Shown here: positions 25,914 to 38,283 of the stretch, piece after piece
Layout: each line of letters opens with the position of its first letter
Position numbering within the stretch: position 1 is the first letter of the stretch
From: Bin52 sp965213935
GTDB taxonomy: Bacteria; Pseudomonadota; Alphaproteobacteria; Thalassobaculales; Thalassobaculaceae
Direction of reading: 5' to 3'
NCBI GenBank assembly: GCA_965213935.1
Contig: CBDCAO010000011.1
Location: forward strand, 186,001-250,000
DNA length: 64,000 bases
The notes under the pieces: model-generated
What the model saw: only the letters and a program-made list of their open reading frames with translations
Databases searched by the model: none
What the model was told of the DNA's origin: nothing
Program-made: the position numbers and the translations under genes

Positions 25914-26627
25914 TCACGCCCGTGCGAGCGATAGTCCGCCGCAGACGTGCAGCACCTGGCCGGTAATGAAACCGCTGCGTTCCTCGAGCAGGAAGGCGAC
26001 CGCGTTCGCGATGTCGGCCGGCTGCCCGAGCCGGCCGACCGGCACCATGTCGTGCATGGACTGGAACTGCGGGCCGTCCGGCGGATAGGCCGCCCGCAGC
26101 ATGTCGGTATCGATCGGACCTGGGGCCACGGCGTTGGCGGTGATGCCGCTGCGTGCCAGTTCCAGCGCCCAGCTGGTCATCAGCCCGACCACGGCGGCCT
26201 TGCTGGCGGCGTAGACCGACAGGTTGGGGATGCCCCGGATCGCCCGGCTTGCGATGTTGACGATGCGACCGAACCCGGCCTCCTTCATGCCCGGCACCAC
26301 CGCTGCCGCACACTGCAGGGCGACACGGGTGTTGATGCGCAGCACACGGTCGAACTCGGCAAGCGGGATATCCTCGAGGGCGCCGAGCGAGACAACGCCG
26401 ACGTTGTTGACGAGCCGGGTCACCCGGTACTCCGCCAGCAGTGCGTCAAGGGCCCGGCCGGTCGCGTCCCCGTCGGCGAGATCGACCTCGACGTAACGCG
26501 CGGTCGATCCGGGGGCGGGCGCCAGGACATCGAACTGCACGACGGTCTGTCCGTCGGCGCTCAACCGCTCGCAGATGCCGCGGCCGATGTTGCGCGATCC
26601 GCCGGTGACCAGGGTGCACTGTTCCAT
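25914..26627 (-). CDS. SDR-family oxidoreductase (FabG-like)
   Basis: A 237-residue short-chain dehydrogenase with TGGSRNIGRGI at the cofactor site, NNVG, and catalytic YAASK. It keeps the FabG-like ending EERSGFITGQVLHVCGG. AAGGAGAA precedes the start. It is the last gene of a four-gene minus-strand operon (threonine-synthase-like, PhyH dioxygenase, Ldh2 dehydrogenase, SDR), 34 bases after the previous stop. Substrate is unknown, but presumably the same pathway. Its stop lies about 100 bases from the NACHT gene, on the far side of the island. Confidence 0.87.
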   Translation of the reverse strand: MEQCTLVTGGSRNIGRGICERLSADGQTVVQFDVLAPAPGSTARYVEVDLADGDATGRALDALLAEYRVTRLVNNVGVVSLGALEDIPLAEFDRVLRINTRVALQCAAAVVPGMKEAGFGRIVNIASRAIRGIPNLSVYAASKAAVVGLMTSWALELARSGITANAVAPGPIDTDMLRAAYPPDGPQFQSMHDMVPVGRLGQPADIANAVAFLLEERSGFITGQVLHVCGGLSLARA

Positions 26628-26661
26628 GCAATTTCTCCTTGCGGGATCCGGTCCGCACCCG

Positions 26662-27651
26662 TTACCGGCCGGCTTGAAGTTCGAGCAGCCGGGCGTGGAT
26701 CCTCTCGTCGACCTCGATCACGCCGGCGGCAATCCGGGCCCGGCGGTCGGCGGCCGAGCGGTCGAACGGCATGCGCACCGCATTCCCGCCCTCGACCGGT
26801 CTGGTGTTGCGTACCATCTCGGCGTAGCGGGCCACCATCTCGCGGTACTCCGCCTCCGGCATCATGAGGTCGGGCTTCATGACAACGATCAGGAACCCGA
26901 AGCCGGCAAGCACCGGTGGCGCCGGCGGCGAGCCGGCCAGCATGCCGAGCAGCTGCACGACATGTCCGAGGCCGGACCCCTTGTGACCGCCCCAGGGTGC
27001 GAAGGCGCCGGTGAGGGCGGCGGCGGGATCGGTGGTCGGGCTGCCGTCGGCATCGAAGGCCACGCCGTCGGGCAGCGGGATGCCCAGCCGTCCCGCCAGC
27101 ACCACCTCGGCGTGCATGATGGCCGAGGTTCCGATATCCCAGATCACCGGGTCGCCGGTGGACGGGAAACCGAAACAGATCGGATTGGTGCCGAACCGGC
27201 CCTCGGCCCCCCCGTGCGGCGCCACCCACGCGGTGGCGTTCGACGCGCTCATGCTGACGAGGCCGCGAGCCGCCGCCATCTCGGCGAACCAGGACAGCAT
27301 GCCGGTGTACCAGGTCTCGTTGGCACCGACCACGGCAAGCCCGGTGTCGAGCGCCTTGGCGATCGCGATTTCCGTCGCCCGATAGCCCACGAGGTAGCCC
27401 AGGTTGTCCTTGCCGTCGAGCCGGGCCGACACCGGGGTTTCGTGCACCACCGTTACCGGTTCTCTCGAGGTGCCGGTGCGCTGCAACCGCTCGGCGATGC
27501 TGACCAGCCGCGGCAGTCCGCCGTACTGCAGCCCGCGCAGTTCGCAATCGATCAGGTGATCGGCAATGATCCGGGCGTCGGCCTCGGTGTGCTCGAGTGT
27601 GACCAGCACCGACTCGACCAGGGAGCGTGCCTCGGAAAGTGGAAGCCGCAT
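26662..27651 (-). CDS. Malate/L-lactate dehydrogenase-family (Ldh2) oxidoreductase
   Basis: A 329-residue NAD(P)-dependent dehydrogenase of the Ldh_2 family (malate, sulfolactate, ureidoglycolate and similar 2-hydroxyacids). Recognisable parts are DHLIDCELRGLQYGGLPRL, then GTNPICFGFP, DIGTSAIMHAEVVLA and GGHKGSGLGHVVQLL. GGGAG lies ahead of the ATG. It is the third gene of the minus-strand operon, 18 bases after the dioxygenase. Because pyrimidine and amide catabolism genes lie close by, ureidoglycolate-like substrates are possible but not shown. Confidence 0.86.
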   Translation of the reverse strand: MRLPLSEARSLVESVLVTLEHTEADARIIADHLIDCELRGLQYGGLPRLVSIAERLQRTGTSREPVTVVHETPVSARLDGKDNLGYLVGYRATEIAIAKALDTGLAVVGANETWYTGMLSWFAEMAAARGLVSMSASNATAWVAPHGGAEGRFGTNPICFGFPSTGDPVIWDIGTSAIMHAEVVLAGRLGIPLPDGVAFDADGSPTTDPAAALTGAFAPWGGHKGSGLGHVVQLLGMLAGSPPAPPVLAGFGFLIVVMKPDLMMPEAEYREMVARYAEMVRNTRPVEGGNAVRMPFDRSAADRRARIAAGVIEVDERIHARLLELQAGR

Positions 27652-27669
27652 CCAGGCTCTCCCGTATGT

Positions 27670-28830
27670 TCAGATGCTCAGGTCCATCAGGTTGTAGTCG
27701 TGCATGGTCGCCCGCGCCGCGTCATCCCAGCGGTAGGGTTCGGCACGGTCCCGGTGTGGTGCGTAGTCGAAGGACCGTTCGTGCGGAAAACGCTGGCGCC
27801 TTGCGTCGATGGCGTACCCGATCAGCCGTGCGCGGTGCTCGATCCGCGCGGCATCATACACGGCCGGGGCATTGTGCACCCCGCCGCCCGCCACCCCGAG
27901 CACCGAGGCGCGGCGATGGAACCCGAAGTTCGCCGTCACCCGCCAGTCGGCACTGGTATTGGCAAACGACCCGTGCAGCGCCTGGCGGTTGGTGACCGCG
28001 ACGTCACCCGGGTCGCAGACGATCGGTACCGCATCGGACAGCCGTTCCGACCCGGCCTCGGCAACGCGGGCCCGGATGTCGACCTTGCCAAGGCGGTGCG
28101 AGCCCGGAACCACCCACACTCCGTTGGCGGGTGTGCAGCCATAGAGCTGCGCCATGAAGTTGAATCCGTGTATGCCGGCGTCCCAGTCGGGACTGTCCCA
28201 GTGGGTGACGCCGTCCTGGTGCCAGGCGACCGACGCGCCGAGCCCGGGCGCCTTGATGAACAGCGCGTCGCTGAAGGGAACGAAATCCTCGCCGTTGATG
28301 GCCGCCGCGATCCCCAGCAGGTCGGGATGGCCGTAGGCCCGCAGGCACGCGGTGGAGAACTGCAGTGACCCGAGGATCAGGTAGACGATCTCGTCGGGCG
28401 CGTCGGCGGCAGGCGCTGGTTCCGTCATCTTGACCGGGTGACGCCCGTTTGCCCGCGAGGTTCCGCCGAAGGGGTCGCCGAGCGGCTTCGACCAGAACAG
28501 TGTCGGGGCCTCGTGGCCGACACCGATGGCCGGCCGGCCCTGCGCGTCGAGCACCGCATCCCGGCTGACCGGCACCCGGTCCATTATTTCCCGGACATCG
28601 CGCTCGATGTCGGCAAGTTCATCCGGTCCGAGCACTCCGGTAAAGATGTAGAAGCCGCAGCGCCAGTAGGCCTCGAGGATATCGGGGTCGAGCCTGCCGT
28701 CGCTCGTCCAGCGCACCGGACCACGGTTGCCGAGTGCCCGGGCCCGTTCGGCGCCGGCGTGCAGGTACTGCGCCATCTCATCGTCCCGCGGCCGGAGGAG
28801 AGCCTCGCCGGTATCCTGTGCCAGAGCCAT
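27670..28830 (-). CDS. Phytanoyl-CoA dioxygenase (PhyH) family protein
   Basis: A 386-residue Fe(II)/2-oxoglutarate-dependent oxygenase. The iron ligands are seen in VAWHQDGVTHWD (His-x-Asp) and NRQALHGSFANTS (distal His), with RVTANFGFHRR after it. The open frame extends upstream to 29352 only as shadow of the next gene; the ATG at 28830 follows GGAGGAAAGGTC, a very strong ribosome-binding site. It probably hydroxylates a small amino or hydroxy acid, given threonine-synthase-like and dehydrogenase neighbours. Second gene of the operon. Confidence 0.85.
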   Translation of the reverse strand: MALAQDTGEALLRPRDDEMAQYLHAGAERARALGNRGPVRWTSDGRLDPDILEAYWRCGFYIFTGVLGPDELADIERDVREIMDRVPVSRDAVLDAQGRPAIGVGHEAPTLFWSKPLGDPFGGTSRANGRHPVKMTEPAPAADAPDEIVYLILGSLQFSTACLRAYGHPDLLGIAAAINGEDFVPFSDALFIKAPGLGASVAWHQDGVTHWDSPDWDAGIHGFNFMAQLYGCTPANGVWVVPGSHRLGKVDIRARVAEAGSERLSDAVPIVCDPGDVAVTNRQALHGSFANTSADWRVTANFGFHRRASVLGVAGGGVHNAPAVYDAARIEHRARLIGYAIDARRQRFPHERSFDYAPHRDRAEPYRWDDAARATMHDYNLMDLSI

Positions 28831-28874
28831 GACCTTTCCTCCCGCAGCTTCCTGAACCCCGCCACGATACCCGC

Positions 28875-30110
<1,236 letters not shown>

Positions 30111-30196
30111 GATCGCTCCCGTGGATGCGCGGGTGGACCGGTCCCCCGCAGTGTGGTGTTGTTGTGCCTGCTCACGACCACCTGCGGGACAGGATC

Positions 30197-31417
30197 ATGA
30201 CCGTTGCCGTTGGCCCGCTCGCCGGGATCCGTGTCGTCACCTGTTCGACCGCGCAGGCCGGGACGGTGCCCTACATGCTTATGGCCGACCTCGGAGCCGA
30301 AGTCATCAAGATCGAGGCGCCGGGAGCCGGTGATCCCTCGCGGACCGCCGGCGAGTGCCTGGGACCCGACGGGTCCATTTCGTCTTTCTTCGAGACCAAC
30401 AACCGGGGCGTGAAGAGCCTCACGCTGAATCTGAAGGATGCCGAGGGTCGCAGGATCCTGCACCGGCTGGTGGAGACCGCCGACATCTTTGGCCAGAACT
30501 TCCGGCCGGGAGCCGCGGAACGCAACGGCTTCGGCTACGAGGAACTGCGCCGGGTCAACCCGAAGCTGGTCTATGCCTCGGTCTCCGGCTACGGCACCCG
30601 CGGTCCACACGGACACCTGCCCGGGACCGATGCGGTCGGCCAGGCACTGTCGGGAATCGCCGAGGCCTATGCAGGCGAGTCCGGACGCATGCGCACCGGA
30701 CTGGTTTCAGTGGCCGACGAGACCTGCGCCATCCTGACCTTCGGCGGAGTGCTGGCGGCACTGCACCACGCCCGGACCACCGGTGTCGGCCAGATGATCG
30801 AGACGTCGCTGGTCGGTGCCGCGGTCCGGTTGATGGGGTGGACGCTCACCACCACCATGTGGAGGAATGCCAACCCGATTTCCGGGGTTCGTATCAACGG
30901 CACCCGTGAACGCCCGGGCATCGCGGCGGGGTTCGATGATCGCGACGGCCGCCCGCTGGTCTTCCAGCTCGGCCACCGCGAGTGGGAACGGGCGATGAAG
31001 GCGCTGGGCTTCCACGACACCCTGGTCGAACGCGGTCTCGATGATCTCGGGTTGGCAGTGGTCTGCGATGAGCACAAGCGGCGGCTGATCGCAACGCTCG
31101 CCGAGCTGTTTGCCGGAGCACCGCGCGAGCGGTGGCTCGAGATCCTGCGCGACGCCGACATCGTCTCGGCACCGATCAACACCCTGCTCGAGGCGTCAAC
31201 GGACCCGGACGTGACTGCGAACGGCTACGTTGCGTCCGTCGACTACCCGGAGCTGGACCGCGCGCTGCCCGTGCACGGCTCCCCGTGGCAGTTCTCCGAA
31301 ACCCCGGCCGTCGCGGGCCGGGCTCCCGCGCCCGGACAGCACACCGCGGACATCCTCGCCGGTCTCGGCTACGGGGCGGACGAGATCGCAGGCTTCGAGG
31401 CCCGCGGTGTGGTCTGA
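30197..31417 (+). CDS. CaiB/BaiF family III CoA-transferase
   Basis: A 406-residue family III CoA-transferase, which moves CoA between carboxylic acids. Typical segments are PLAGIRVVTCST, MLMADLGAEVIKIEAPGAGD, NNRGVKSLTLNLK, VYASVSGYGTRGP and GTDAVGQALSG; the last holds the likely catalytic Asp. I choose the ATG at 30197, after GGACAGG. It leads the plus-strand operon that continues with the URC genes ten bases on, so it may activate the carbon product of pyrimidine breakdown (a 3-hydroxypropionate-type acid); that is inference. Confidence 0.87.
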   Translation: MTVAVGPLAGIRVVTCSTAQAGTVPYMLMADLGAEVIKIEAPGAGDPSRTAGECLGPDGSISSFFETNNRGVKSLTLNLKDAEGRRILHRLVETADIFGQNFRPGAAERNGFGYEELRRVNPKLVYASVSGYGTRGPHGHLPGTDAVGQALSGIAEAYAGESGRMRTGLVSVADETCAILTFGGVLAALHHARTTGVGQMIETSLVGAAVRLMGWTLTTTMWRNANPISGVRINGTRERPGIAAGFDDRDGRPLVFQLGHREWERAMKALGFHDTLVERGLDDLGLAVVCDEHKRRLIATLAELFAGAPRERWLEILRDADIVSAPINTLLEASTDPDVTANGYVASVDYPELDRALPVHGSPWQFSETPAVAGRAPAPGQHTADILAGLGYGADEIAGFEARGVV

Positions 31418-31426
31418 ACCGGCACC

Positions 31427-32678
<1,252 letters not shown>

Positions 32679-32686
<8 letters not shown>

Positions 32687-33890
32687 GGCACCGGCCGCAC
32701 GGCGCCTTGCCGATCCGGCGGAGATCCGCACACGCTGTCACGAGTTGCTCCTGGCCGGGGAACGCGGCGAACTGTCGCATTTCGACCTGCGCACCGACAG
32801 GCTCCCCGAGATCGCGCGGCTCGTCGCGGAGGTGACCCGGGAACGCTACCCCGACCTTGACGTGCCGTGGCACAGCCGCTGGCGGCACTTCCGGGCCGGC
32901 GGCATCGACCGCTGGGGCCGGCTCGCCGCCGGGCTCGACCGCGACGAACGTGTGCGTGTGGCACTCGACCTGCTGGTGGTGAGCGTGCTGCTCGATGCGG
33001 GCGCGGGTGACCGCTGGCGGTACCGGGAAACGGAAACCGGCCTGCTGCTCGCCCGCTCGGAGGGACTGGCGGTCGCAAGCCTTGCGCTCTATGCGAGCGG
33101 CGCCTTCTCCGCCGATCCCGGCAATCCGCTGCGCTGCGATGCCGGGGCGCTCCGCGGCGTCACGGCCGGGCAGCTGGCCGCGGCATTCCAGGCCGGCCCC
33201 GCTACTCCGCTTGCCGGTGTCGACGGGCGCGCCGCCATGCTTCGCGCGCTTGCCGCGGCGCTCGAGCGGCGCCCGGAGATATTCGGAACGCCGCCCAGGA
33301 TCGGCGGCCTTGGTGACTGGCTGCGCGGGCGGCCCGACCGGGCCGGTGCCGCTCCCCTGCTCGCGACGCTCGCGGACGCGTTCGGATCCATCTGGCCCGG
33401 CAGGATCACGCTGCAGGGAACCGCACTCGGCGATGTCTGGCACCATCGCAAACTGCGCCGCGACGATGAAACGGACCAGCTGGTTCCGTTCCACAAGCTG
33501 CTGCAGTGGCTGCTCTATTCCATGGCCGAGCCGCTGGACGAGGCCGGAATCGTCCTCGGCGAACCGGAGGCGCTCACCGGACTTGCCGAGTACCGCAATG
33601 GCGGTCTGCTGGTGGACGGCGGTGTGCTGGTGCCGCGAGATCACCGGATCGGCGCCGTGGAGCTTGATCCCGGCGCGGAACCGGTTGTCGAATGGCGGGC
33701 ACTGACAGTCGCGCTGCTTGACCGTCTGGCACCGCTGGTGCGCGCTTCCCTCGGCTGCAACGAGGCGGCCCTGCCGCTCGCGCGGCTGCTCGAGGGCGGA
33801 ACCTGGGCGGCAGGCCGGAAGCTCGCAGGTGCGGCGCGACCCGGCGGTGGTCCGCCGATCCGGCTGGCGTCGGACGGTACGGTATTCTGA
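32679..33890 (+). CDS. DUF1688 protein (URC4 type)
   Basis: A 403-residue member of DUF1688. Recognised stretches are HFDLRTDRLPEIARLV, VPWHSRWRHF, EGLAVASLALYASGAFS, IWPGRITLQGTALGDVWHH and DQLVPFHKLLQWLLYSM. In yeast the URC4 protein is needed to process the ribosylurea intermediate of uracil breakdown; its mechanism is not established. I start at the ATG at 32679, eight bases inside the URC1 gene. No signal peptide or membrane segment. Confidence 0.86.
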
Positions 33891-33913
33891 ATCAGGCAAC
33901 CGCGGAGCGGGAG

Positions 33914-34549
33914 ATGGGGATGAACAGGGTTACGGTGGTCGAACACCCGCTGGTCCAGCACAAGCTGTCGCTGATGCGGCAGAAGGACACGACGACGGCC
34001 CTGTTCCGGGTGCTGCTTCGCGAGATCTCGCTGCTGCTCGGCTATGAGGTTACCCGGGACCTGGGCGTCGAGCACCACACCATCGAGACACCGCTGACCA
34101 CCGTGGATGCACCGTTCATTTCGGGCAAGAAACTGGTCCTGATCTCGGTCCTGCGCGCAGGCAACGGGCTTCTCGAGGGAATGCTGGACCTGGTTCCCTC
34201 GGCCAGGGTCGGACATGTCGGGCTCTATCGCGACTCCTCGACGCTGGTGGCGATGGAGTACTACTTCAAGGTGCCCGATGACCTCGTCGACCGTCCGGTG
34301 ATCGTGCTCGATCCGATGCTGGCAACGGGGAATTCCGCCGTTGCCGCGGTAAGCCGGATCAAGGAGGCACAGGCGCGCGACATCAAGATGGTCTGCCTGA
34401 TCGCCGCGCCCGAAGGTCTCGCGGCGTTCCATGCGGTTCACCCGGACGTCACCGTATTTGCCGCCGCCGTCGACGATCATCTCGACGACCATGGCTACAT
34501 TGTTCCGGGAATCGGCGATGCCGGTGACCGGTTGTACGGCACGCGGTGA
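33914..34549 (+). CDS. upp: Uracil phosphoribosyltransferase
   Basis: Upp converts uracil and PRPP to UMP. The 211-residue protein shows EHPLVQHKLSLMRQKDT, VLRAGNGLLEGML, the PRPP loop VLDPMLATGNSAVA and the uracil-binding end YIVPGIGDAGDRLYGTR. Its position right after URC1 and URC4 genes suggests it supplies the first step of the URC pathway, besides salvage. GCGGAGCGGGAG lies just ahead of the ATG. Confidence 0.94.
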   Translation: MGMNRVTVVEHPLVQHKLSLMRQKDTTTALFRVLLREISLLLGYEVTRDLGVEHHTIETPLTTVDAPFISGKKLVLISVLRAGNGLLEGMLDLVPSARVGHVGLYRDSSTLVAMEYYFKVPDDLVDRPVIVLDPMLATGNSAVAAVSRIKEAQARDIKMVCLIAAPEGLAAFHAVHPDVTVFAAAVDDHLDDHGYIVPGIGDAGDRLYGTR

Positions 34550-34744
34550 CATCCGGGACATGCTGCCCGGGCACGACCTCTTCAACGCCCGTCCGGGACG
34601 GATCCGGCATCGCCGCCCATGGTTCGCCCTGTCGTTTCGTCGCGGTGCGGGCATGCTACACTGGTTCGGGATCGAGCGCCGGTGCCGGGCTCCGGACGTC
34701 CGCGGAGTGCGGTTTCACAACCAGGACAGGGAGTGCGTGAAGCC

Positions 34745-36133
34745 ATGAACGAACATGCCAATGCACCGGACCTCGAACAGGCGCGAACCGACGCCCGGGA
34801 GCACTTCTGGCCGCATGGCCTTGCCCACGGAAATGTCGGCAGCAGCACCGGGGTCCAGGTGGTCACCCGCGGTGACGGGGTCTGGGTCATCGACGGCAAC
34901 GGGGAACGATGGTTCGATACCCTCTCCGGCCTGTGGTTGGTCAATATCGGGCACGGGCGCCGGGAAATCGCCGACGCCGTCTACCGTCAGATGCTGGAAC
35001 TCAGCTTCTCGCCCAACGATACCGTCAGCCCGGTGACCGCTGCGCTGTCGCGACGGATCGCGGCACTCAGTCAGGATCCGGCGGCGCGGGTCTACTTCAC
35101 GAGCGGCGGATCGGAAGCCAACGAGACCGCGCTCAAGCTCGCCCGCAACTTCCATCACCTGAACGGGGAGCCGTCCCGCTGGAAGATCCTGTCCCGACGC
35201 GGGTCCTATCACGGGGCAACGCTCGCCTGTACCAGCCTCGGGCGCGGCGGACCGGGCGGTGCCAGTGTGCCGAAACACTTCGGGCCACTCGTTCCGGGCA
35301 ACATCCACGTCGACCAGCCGGCGCCGTTTCACTGTCACCTGTGCAGGGCGTCGGATTCGGGCTGCACGCTCGAATGTGCCCGCGACGTCGAGCGGGCGAT
35401 CCTGCACGAGGGGCCGTCGACAGTCGCTGCGTTCATCGGCGAGCCGGTCTCTGCGGCGGCCGGCATCCACGTGCCGGACCCCGGGTACTGGCCGGCAGTA
35501 CGCGAGATCTGCGATCGACACGGGGTGCTGCTGATTGCCGATGAGGTCATCACCGGGTTCTGCCGCACCGGTCGCATGTTCGCGATGGAACACTGGGGCG
35601 TGAAGCCGGACATCTTCACCGTTGCCAAGGCGCTGACCAGCGGCTACCTGCCGATCGGGGCGGCCGTTGCCACCGGCAGGGTGGCCGGCCGGTTCGGGTC
35701 CGGCGAGGAGGCATTCCAGCACCTGCTGACCTTCGGCGGCAATCCGGCTTCCTGCGCGGCCGCACTCGCCAATCTCGACATCATGGAGAGCGAGGGGCTG
35801 GCGGAACGTTCGCGCGAAATGGGTGACTACCTGCTGGAACGCATGCAGGAACTCGACCGGTTTCGCATCGTCGGCGAAGTGCGCGGCGGTCTGGGACTGC
35901 TCTGTGCCGTGGAACTGGTTCGCGACAGGCAGACCAGGGAACCGTTCCCGAAGCAGGCCGATCTCTCCGGGCGCAGCACCCGGCTCATGCGCGAGCACCG
36001 TTTGCTCGGCCGGGCCGGCAGCGTCATCCCGGTTGCACCACCGCTGTGCATTACACGTGAGGAGATCGACGAGGCGGTGGACCGACTCGGCGGCGTGATC
36101 GGCTCGCTGGAAAAGGAACTCGCAGAGGGATGA
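34745..36133 (+). CDS. Class III aminotransferase
   Basis: A 462-residue PLP-dependent omega-type aminotransferase (beta-alanine:pyruvate or similar). Landmarks are YFTSGGSEANETALKLAR, SYHGATLACTSLG, LLIADEVITGFCRTG and the PLP lysine in FTVAKALTSGYLPIG. A CHLCRASDSGC cysteine cluster near residue 200 is an uncommon insertion. It sits between upp and the ABC genes, so transamination of beta-alanine or a related product of pyrimidine breakdown is a reasonable guess. The ATG at 34745 follows GGACAGGGAG. Confidence 0.86.
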   Translation: MNEHANAPDLEQARTDAREHFWPHGLAHGNVGSSTGVQVVTRGDGVWVIDGNGERWFDTLSGLWLVNIGHGRREIADAVYRQMLELSFSPNDTVSPVTAALSRRIAALSQDPAARVYFTSGGSEANETALKLARNFHHLNGEPSRWKILSRRGSYHGATLACTSLGRGGPGGASVPKHFGPLVPGNIHVDQPAPFHCHLCRASDSGCTLECARDVERAILHEGPSTVAAFIGEPVSAAAGIHVPDPGYWPAVREICDRHGVLLIADEVITGFCRTGRMFAMEHWGVKPDIFTVAKALTSGYLPIGAAVATGRVAGRFGSGEEAFQHLLTFGGNPASCAAALANLDIMESEGLAERSREMGDYLLERMQELDRFRIVGEVRGGLGLLCAVELVRDRQTREPFPKQADLSGRSTRLMREHRLLGRAGSVIPVAPPLCITREEIDEAVDRLGGVIGSLEKELAEG

Positions 36134-37179
36134 ACCGGACAGTGGTCGCCGACCAGGGCGCCCGAGCGCCCGCACCCCTGCTCGAGATCGACGGTCTGGA
36201 AACCCACTTCTTCACTGACTCGGGGGTTGTCCGCGCGGTGGATCGGGTTTCCTGCCGGATCAGGGAGGGCGAGACCCTTGCGGTGGTCGGCGAGTCCGGT
36301 TGCGGCAAGTCGGTCACCGCCCTGTCGATCCTGCGGCTGGTTCGTTCGCCGCCGGGTCGCATCGTCGGCGGCGCCGTGCGGTTTCGGGGCCGCAACCTGC
36401 TCGAACTGTCAGCGCGGGAAATCCAGTCCGTGCGCGGCAACGAGATCTCCATGATCTTCCAGGAACCGATGAGTTCGCTGAACCCGGTGCTGACCGTCGG
36501 CGCACAGGTCAGCGAAACCCTGATGCTGCACCAGGGTCTGACACGGTCCCAGGCGATGGAACGGTCGGTCGAGTTCCTGGAACTCGTGCAGATTCCCGAA
36601 CCGGCGACGCGCGTCAACGACTATCCGCACCAGCTGTCCGGCGGTATGCGCCAGCGTGTCATGATCGCAATGGCGCTGTCGTGCAACCCGCAGCTGTTGA
36701 TTGCCGACGAGCCGACAACGGCGCTCGACGTCACCATCCAGGCCCAGATCCTGGCCCTGATGCAGGAATTGCAGCAACGGCTCGGTACCGCCGTTCTGCT
36801 GATCACCCATGACATGGGCGTGGTGGCGGAGAATGCCGACCGTGTGGTGGTGATGTACGCGGGCCGCAAGGTCGAGGAGGCGGATGTCGAGACCCTGTTT
36901 GCCGAACCCCGGCACCCTTACACTGCCGGTCTTCTCCACTCGATTCCGGTACGGGCCCGGGCGGCGGGGCCGCGCCGGACTGCCGGCAGGCCCCGCCGCC
37001 ACCTCAATGAGATCACCGGAATCGTTCCGTCGCTGCTGGACCTGCCGGCCGGATGCGCCTTCCAGCCTCGGTGTCCGCTTGCAACCCGCCGGTGCGAGCA
37101 GGACCGACCGGAACTCGAGTCGGTTGGCCCGGGTCACTGGACGGCCTGCTGGAACCACGCGTCGGTGCAGGGGGCCTGA
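36130..37179 (+). CDS. Peptide/opine ABC transporter ATPase, OppD/DppD type
   Basis: A 349-residue ATP-binding subunit. It has Walker A GESGCGKS, Q-loop FQEPMSSLNP, signature LSGGMRQRVMIAMALSCNP, Walker B LLIADEPTTALD and the H-loop His. The C-terminal extension carries the cysteine cluster CAFQPRCPLATRRC typical of OppD/DppD proteins. It overlaps the aminotransferase stop by four bases, so the importer belongs to the URC operon. With DppF and the convergent permeases and binding protein it forms one importer. Confidence 0.92.
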   Translation: MNRTVVADQGARAPAPLLEIDGLETHFFTDSGVVRAVDRVSCRIREGETLAVVGESGCGKSVTALSILRLVRSPPGRIVGGAVRFRGRNLLELSAREIQSVRGNEISMIFQEPMSSLNPVLTVGAQVSETLMLHQGLTRSQAMERSVEFLELVQIPEPATRVNDYPHQLSGGMRQRVMIAMALSCNPQLLIADEPTTALDVTIQAQILALMQELQQRLGTAVLLITHDMGVVAENADRVVVMYAGRKVEEADVETLFAEPRHPYTAGLLHSIPVRARAAGPRRTAGRPRRHLNEITGIVPSLLDLPAGCAFQPRCPLATRRCEQDRPELESVGPGHWTACWNHASVQGA

Positions 37180-37182
37180 GAG

Positions 37183-38283
37183 ATGCCGGAGCCGACGACA
37201 TCCGTCCTTGAGGTCGAGAATCTGACCAAGAGGTTCCCGATCCGCGCCGGGCTGTTCAATCGTGTCGTCGGCCATGTCCATGCAGTTGACGGCATTTCCT
37301 TCGCCATACGGCGCGGCGAGACCCTGGGGCTGGTGGGAGAGAGCGGCTGCGGCAAGTCAACCGCCGGCAAGACCATCCTCAAGCTGATCGAGCCGACATC
37401 AGGCACCATCCGTCTGAACGGGCAGAACATCACCCGGTTCGGGAGCGGGGAGATGCGCCCGGTGCGCCGCCAGATGCAGATCATCTTCCAGGATCCGTAC
37501 TCATCCCTCAACCCGAGGATGTCGGCCGGAGAGATCGTGCGCGAGCCGCTCATCATCCACAACATCAGTGCAGCGGCGGAAAGCCACGAGCGGGTGGCGA
37601 TGCTCTTCGATCGTGTGGGCCTGCAGCCGCACCAGATGAAGGCGTTTCCGCACGAGTTCTCCGGCGGTCAGCGCCAGCGCATCGGGATCGCGCGCGCCCT
37701 TGCCGCCGATCCCCGACTGATCATTGGAGACGAGCCGGTCTCGGCCCTTGATGTTTCCATCCAGGCGCAGGTGATCAACCTGCTGACCGAACTCCAGGAC
37801 GACCTCGACCTGTCCTACCTGTTCATCGCCCACGACCTCACGGTGGTCGAACATATCAGCCACCGCATCGCCGTGATGTACCTGGGGCGGATCGTGGAAC
37901 TGGCGGGGACCGACGAGTTGTTCGACACGCCGTTGCACCCCTATACGGTCGCGTTGCTGAGCGCGGTACCGATCGCCAATCCGAAGAACCGGTCGCGCCA
38001 GCGCCTGCTGCTGAGCGGTGATGTGCCGAGCCCCGTCACCCCGCCGCCCGGGTGTCACTTCCACACCCGCTGCCCCTACGCGATGCGTCGCTGCCGTGAG
38101 GAACAGCCGGTTCTTCACCAGGTCGGCGGTGACCACTGGGTCAGCTGTCACCTCCATGACACCGGGCCGGTGCACCCGTTGCCTCCCGTTGACCCGGCAT
38201 CAGGAAATGCGGGCGCAGGGGTCAGTGCGAGCCGCGTAACCGGGGATCCAGCAGGTCGCGAACCGCATCACCGAGCAGATTGA
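37183..38283 (+). CDS. Peptide/opine ABC transporter ATPase, OppF/DppF type
   Basis: The second ATPase of the importer, 366 residues. It has Walker A GESGCGKSTAGKT, Q-loop FQDPYSSLNPRMS, signature FSGGQRQRIGIARALAADP, Walker B IIGDEPVSALD, and the C-terminal cysteine motif CHFHTRCPYAMRRC. It starts four bases after the partner gene. Its last 62 bases overlap the end of the convergent permease gene; the tail past about residue 345 is low-complexity and may be a read-through extension of the normal protein. Confidence 0.9.
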   Translation: MPEPTTSVLEVENLTKRFPIRAGLFNRVVGHVHAVDGISFAIRRGETLGLVGESGCGKSTAGKTILKLIEPTSGTIRLNGQNITRFGSGEMRPVRRQMQIIFQDPYSSLNPRMSAGEIVREPLIIHNISAAAESHERVAMLFDRVGLQPHQMKAFPHEFSGGQRQRIGIARALAADPRLIIGDEPVSALDVSIQAQVINLLTELQDDLDLSYLFIAHDLTVVEHISHRIAVMYLGRIVELAGTDELFDTPLHPYTVALLSAVPIANPKNRSRQRLLLSGDVPSPVTPPPGCHFHTRCPYAMRRCREEQPVLHQVGGDHWVSCHLHDTGPVHPLPPVDPASGNAGAGVSASRVTGDPAGREPHHRAD

